64,000 nt of DNA from E44-bin89 sp034409565. GTDB lineage: Bacteria > Chloroflexota > Dehalococcoidia > Dehalococcoidales > RBG-16-60-22. The notes under the pieces were generated by a model. It searched no databases and had not been told where the DNA came from. It saw only the letters and a list, made by a program, of their open reading frames with translations. Below are positions 60,498 through 64,000 of the stretch, piece by piece. Location of the stretch: the NCBI GenBank assembly GCA_034409565.1, contig DAOUMS010000002.1:78436-142435 (forward strand). The letters are read 5' to 3'. Position 1 is the stretch's first letter. Each line of letters begins with the position of its first letter. The position numbers were made by a program, and so were the translations under genes.

Positions 60498-61466
60498 ATG
60501 ACTGAAACATTAGCCATAGAAACACAGGAACTGACCAAGCGCTACGATGGGGTTACCGTCGTTGACCACCTCAACCTTCAGGTGAGGGAGAATGAGGTAT
60601 TCGGCTTGCTTGGCCCCAACGGTGCTGGCAAAACGACGACCATCCTCATGATGCTGGGCTTGACCGAGCCGGCTTCAGGTTTGGTAAGTGTGCTTGGCTT
60701 CAATCCCACCCGCGAGCCGCTAAAGGTCAAGAGTCAGGTTGGGTATCTGCCGGAAAGGGTGGGCTTCTATGAAAACCTCACCGCCCGGGAAAACCTGAGG
60801 TTCATCGCTGACCTGAACGGCATTGACTACGCGGAAGCAAACCGGCGCGCCGATGAGGTGCTGAAAATGGTCGGCCTTACCGAGAGCGAGGTAATGGAGA
60901 AGACAGGGCCGAATCGCGAGATAGAAAAAACGGTGGGAAAGTTTTCCCGCGGCATGAAGCAAAGGCTCGGTATTGCCGAAGTGCTGATTAAAAGACCGAA
61001 GCTGGTTTTCCTTGATGAGCCAACTGCCGGTCTGGACCCGAAGGGTATTAACCAGCTCCTCGACCTCGTAGAGGGTCTGCCCGGGATGGGGACAACCGTG
61101 GTGCTTTCCTCACACCAGTTATATCAGGTGCAGCGGGTGTGCCACAACATCGGCATTCTGGCCAAAGGAAAGATGGTGATTCAGGGGGCCATTGACAAGC
61201 TGGGCCGGGAAGCGCTGGCCGGGGGCCGTTTCCAGATTGAAGCGGAAACTGAGGAGCCAGATGAGAAGCTTATCAACGTTATCCGGGGCATCAAAGGGGT
61301 GGTCGGTGTTGAGGTCAGGGAGAATGCGCTCATCATCAGCGCTGATACCGATTTACGGCGGGAGGTTTCCAAGGCCATAGTGCAGCACAATTTCCCGCTG
61401 ATTCAGATGAAGGTCCAGGAATTTTCCCTGGATGATATTTACATGAAATATTTTCGTGAGGAATAA
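60498..61466 (+). CDS. ABC transporter ATP-binding protein
   Basis: 322 residues. Walker A GPNGAGKTTT, signature FSRGMKQRLGIAEVL, Walker B LVFLDEPTAGLD, H-loop SSHQLYQ, and a C-terminal extension of about 90 residues. NatA/CcmA-type exporter ATPase; pairs with the next gene. Substrate unknown. Confidence 0.95.
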   Translation: MTETLAIETQELTKRYDGVTVVDHLNLQVRENEVFGLLGPNGAGKTTTILMMLGLTEPASGLVSVLGFNPTREPLKVKSQVGYLPERVGFYENLTARENLRFIADLNGIDYAEANRRADEVLKMVGLTESEVMEKTGPNREIEKTVGKFSRGMKQRLGIAEVLIKRPKLVFLDEPTAGLDPKGINQLLDLVEGLPGMGTTVVLSSHQLYQVQRVCHNIGILAKGKMVIQGAIDKLGREALAGGRFQIEAETEEPDEKLINVIRGIKGVVGVEVRENALIISADTDLRREVSKAIVQHNFPLIQMKVQEFSLDDIYMKYFREE

Positions 61467-61474
61467 GGCGGTCA

Positions 61475-62398
61475 ATGTTAGCTATTTTACGTAAAGAACT
61501 GGCTGATTATGTTACCAGCATCCGATTCCTGGCTTCTTTTATCTTGGTAATTGTGGTTAGCGTTACCGGATTGGTGGCTGCCTCACAGGGTATTCGTTCC
61601 GCGAATCTGCCAGAGGGAATGGTCTTCCTCGGTTTGTACACCACGTCGGGGGAGGTAATCCCCTCCTTGACTTACCTGGTCTCCCTGCTTGTCCCCCTTA
61701 TTGGCATTGCCCTGGGCTTTGATGCCATAAACAGCGAGCGGGCTGGTGGTACGCTGAGCCGGGTCCTGGCCCAGCCCGTTTTCCGTGACAGTGTCATCAA
61801 TGGCAAATTCCTGGCTGGTGTGGTCACCCTGTCCATCATGGTGGGCACGATGCTGCTATTGGTAGGAGGCTACGGGTTAAGTATGATTGGGGTGCCGCCT
61901 AGTGCGGAAGAAGTCATCAGGCTCTTTAGCTACTTCATCATGACCGTTGTCTACGGGGCGTTCTGGATGGGCCTGGCGATACTTTTTTCCATTGTCTTTC
62001 GCCGGGTGGCCGCTTCATTGCTTTTCTCTCTGGCGCTCTGGCTGTTTTTCAGCATCTTCATCCTGCTCATTGCCCCTGGAATCGCCAATGCGCTGGTCCC
62101 AACTGCTGACGGCACGGAGGCAGAACTGATGCGCAATTTTGAAGTGCAGCAGATGATAACGCGGTTTTCCCCGAACATACTGTTTCAGGAAGCAACTACC
62201 GTTTTGCTGGTACCGCTGGTGCGCAGTCTGGGGATGGTAAGCACGAGCCAGGCTACCTACATGGTGCCCAATCCCCTGAGCCTCGGCCAGAGCATCCTCA
62301 TTGTTTGGCCCCACATCGTCGGCCTGATAAGCCTCAGTGCCGTGTGCTTCGCCGTGAGCTACGTCCTGTTCCTGCGGCAGGAAATACGGGCCACGTAA
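61475..62398 (+). CDS. ABC-2 type permease (NosY-like)
   Basis: 307 residues with six helices. LGFDAINSERAGGTLSRVLAQPVFRDSVINGKFLAG is the conserved cytoplasmic loop of the NosY/GldF family. Eight bases downstream of the ATPase. With the NEW3 protein it forms a three-gene export or envelope-assembly unit. Confidence 0.93.
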   Translation: MLAILRKELADYVTSIRFLASFILVIVVSVTGLVAASQGIRSANLPEGMVFLGLYTTSGEVIPSLTYLVSLLVPLIGIALGFDAINSERAGGTLSRVLAQPVFRDSVINGKFLAGVVTLSIMVGTMLLLVGGYGLSMIGVPPSAEEVIRLFSYFIMTVVYGAFWMGLAILFSIVFRRVAASLLFSLALWLFFSIFILLIAPGIANALVPTADGTEAELMRNFEVQQMITRFSPNILFQEATTVLLVPLVRSLGMVSTSQATYMVPNPLSLGQSILIVWPHIVGLISLSAVCFAVSYVLFLRQEIRAT

Positions 62399-62589
62399 AC
62401 CAGGTGATTCACCTGGGTCATACCACGGCTCGTTAGTTCTAGAATCACCACCAGATATCTACAATTTTTTGTCATACCCGTTTAATGCATTGATTTTTGC
62501 AATACAAAGTGCTACATTAATCGAACAATATTTTATATATATTCAGTGAAGCACGCCCAACTTTGGGGGTGGTTTTGGGAGGTGGCAAG

Positions 62590-63294
62590 ATGAAACGGTT
62601 ATCTTTTCTTGTTCTGGTCTTCGCCATTCTCTTTGCGGTATTTTTTATAGTTCCCCCCTTGCTCAGCCAGCAGTTCAGCTTCTATCCTCTGGTGAGAATC
62701 GGGGATGTCTTTGACATACTGACGCCACTGGTTTTAATTCCGCTATACTGGCTTCTGTACCGTCTAGATGAAGAGAAAAAGATTACCCTACCTGGAGTAA
62801 TCCTCTTTGCGATTCTTGCCGCTCTCTGGGTGGAGGGCCAGGGAATTCACCTCTCGGCTAACTCCATTGGCCATCTGCTGGAAGAAATAAAGGGCAGCGA
62901 TGCTTACAGACTCACCTTTTTCTATGATGAAGTTTTGAGCCACTATTTGTGGCACTGTGGCATCGTTGGGTTGTCTGCCCTGCTCCTTTGGCGACAGTGG
63001 CGTAATCCATTCCACGAAGAGCAGGTAATGGTATGGCCGCTTATTCTGGCGGGGGTAATCTATGGTTTTACGTTTTTCGTGATAGTCATTGAAGCTGGAA
63101 CTGCACCATTGGGCATACCCTTTGCCGTTCTGGTTACAATTTTGGGTTGGATTTTGGGGCGGACAGGGATGCGCCAGCAGCCTCTGCTTGCCTTTTTCGT
63201 GATTGGCTACACAATTGCGACTGCCTTCTTCATTGGCTGGGCAATCTACTGGGGTGGATTGCCTGAGTTCAGTCAGGTGGGGATTATCGATTAA
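62590..63294 (+). CDS. seven-helix membrane protein, unknown
   Basis: About 234 residues with seven hydrophobic segments. ALWVEGQGIHLSANSIGHLL and YDEVLSHYLWHCGIVGLSALLLW contain conserved-looking His/Glu residues within the membrane. No family recognised. Start at 62590 after GGGAGGTGG. Confidence 0.7.
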   Translation: MKRLSFLVLVFAILFAVFFIVPPLLSQQFSFYPLVRIGDVFDILTPLVLIPLYWLLYRLDEEKKITLPGVILFAILAALWVEGQGIHLSANSIGHLLEEIKGSDAYRLTFFYDEVLSHYLWHCGIVGLSALLLWRQWRNPFHEEQVMVWPLILAGVIYGFTFFVIVIEAGTAPLGIPFAVLVTILGWILGRTGMRQQPLLAFFVIGYTIATAFFIGWAIYWGGLPEFSQVGIID

Positions 63295-63311
63295 AAGACA
63301 TTTAAACCAGT

Positions 63312-64000
63312 CTAGGCTTTTTCCTCTGCCTTCTGGGCGATAATCCTCTGGCTGATTTGTGCTGGCACCTCTTCGTAGTGGCTGAATTCCATGGTGTAGG
63401 TGCCTCTGCCCTGGGTCATTGACTTGAGGTCAATGGCATAGCGCAGTACTTCCGCCAGTGGCACCTGGGCCTCAATGATATTGATATCGCCGGAAGGGTT
63501 CATCCCCTGTACCCGGGCGCGCTTGGTGTTGAGGTCGCCGATAATGTCGCCGGTGAGGTCATTGGGGACGGTTATAGAGATATTAACGATGGGCTCGAGG
63601 AGGATTGGCTGTCCCTGGGAAAGCCCTTTCTTCATTGCCTGCGACCCGGCAATCTTGAAGCAGATTTCCGACGAGTCCACCGGGTGGAAGCTGCCGTCGT
63701 ACAGCGTGGCCTTGACATCCACCACCGGGTGATGCGCTAGCACGCCGTCTTGAATCGCCTCCTGGAAGCCCTTCTCCACGGCGGGGATGTAGTTCTTGGG
63801 CACGGTACCACCGACAACCCTCGAGGCGAACTCGTTGCCGGTGCCGCGGGGCAGGGGCTCCAGCTCCATGATGACATGGCCGTACTGGCCGTGGCCTCCG
63901 GACTGTTTCTTGTGCTTGTATTCGGCGTTCGGCACTGACGCGGTAATGGTCTCCTTGTAGGGCACCTTGGGCGTCTCCAGAATAACGCTGACGCCGAACT
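63312..64000 (-). CDS. fusA: elongation factor G-like protein, 5' part cut by window
   Basis: The last 229 or so residues of an EF-G: VPYKETITASV, KKQSGGHGQYGHVIMELEPL (domain IV), VPKNYIPAVEKGFQEAI, YDGSFHPVDSS and the domain V end (LTGDIIGDLNTKRARVQGM, MTQGRGTYTMEFSHYEEVP). The frame stays open to the edge (FGVSVILETPKVPYKET). Domain IV details and HVIMELEPLPRG suggest an EF-G-like paralogue rather than the main factor; the symbol marks the family. Confidence 0.9.
   Translation of the reverse strand, partial: FGVSVILETPKVPYKETITASVPNAEYKHKKQSGGHGQYGHVIMELEPLPRGTGNEFASRVVGGTVPKNYIPAVEKGFQEAIQDGVLAHHPVVDVKATLYDGSFHPVDSSEICFKIAGSQAMKKGLSQGQPILLEPIVNISITVPNDLTGDIIGDLNTKRARVQGMNPSGDINIIEAQVPLAEVLRYAIDLKSMTQGRGTYTMEFSHYEEVPAQISQRIIAQKAEEKA

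Noticed and set aside
1..64000. CRISPR array, phage structural genes or rRNA operon
   Set aside because: No regularly spaced repeats, capsid/tail/terminase genes or rRNA sequence were seen on either strand.

Overview
The window is a 64 kb piece of a bacterial chromosome. The informational genes, a stand-alone Elp3, the paired tungsten-type aldehyde oxidoreductases, EtfAB and the style of the membrane proteins suggest Chloroflexota, most likely an uncultured anaerobic Dehalococcoidia lineage. This placement is an inference from family resemblance; there is no rRNA gene in the window.

Layout. (1) 1-1.6 kb: a truncated alpha-glucan phosphorylase. It is followed by a perfect inverted repeat and an orphan 3' end of a tRNA gene (1705-1740), which may be an old integration scar. 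(2) 1.7-16.4 kb: a minus-strand catabolic cluster. It holds a split transketolase (C-terminal half first), an IclR regulator with a perfect palindrome upstream, two SDR dehydrogenases, a complete TRAP transporter (dctP, dctQ, dctM), two aldehyde:ferredoxin oxidoreductases around a cupin, a LeuB-like beta-decarboxylating dehydrogenase and a TIM-barrel sugar isomerase. The set looks like import and oxidation of an organic acid or sugar acid; the substrate is unknown. (3) 16.5-18.5 kb: an AT-richer patch with two small membrane ORFs, an IS1595-type transposase and a divergent 39-residue basic ORF. (4) 18.6-29.45 kb: a probable tRNA-Lys(CTT) genomic island of about 10.6 kb, bounded by a 130 bp direct repeat that starts exactly in the anticodon loop. 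Its cargo is a lipid/glycerol-phosphate gene set plus a two-component system, with no integrase. (5) 29.5-33.7 kb: small membrane and zinc-ribbon genes, a Trm9-like methyltransferase and a divergent Elp3, a candidate bacterial wobble-uridine modification module. (6) 33.7-41.8 kb: a second catabolic region with two enolase-superfamily sugar-acid dehydratases, an HpcH/HpaI aldolase, a MhpD-type hydratase and a zinc alcohol dehydrogenase. (7) 42-46.2 kb: an orphan coiled-coil protein, a DUF4389 protein between short repeats, a small ORF with an in-frame TGA and a SECIS-like hairpin (selenoprotein candidate), tRNA-Asn and a DrrAB-type ABC exporter. (8) 46.4-52.2 kb: rhomboid, then tRNA-Thr, tRNA-Tyr, tRNA-Thr, tuf, rpmG, secE, nusG, rplK, rplA, L10 leader, rplJ, rplL, an order close to the E. 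coli tRNA-tufB-secE-nusG-rpl region. (9) 52.3-64 kb: housekeeping genes (ComM/YifB, prfA-prmC, etfBA), a NEW3-domain protein with an ABC transporter, membrane proteins and a truncated EF-G-like gene.

The observations I would follow first are the candidate selenoprotein at 43983-44207, the Elp3/Trm9-like/zinc-ribbon neighbourhood at 30.5-32.9 kb, and the integrase-less tRNA-Lys island with its pseudo-lipid-kinase and kinase-methyltransferase fusion.
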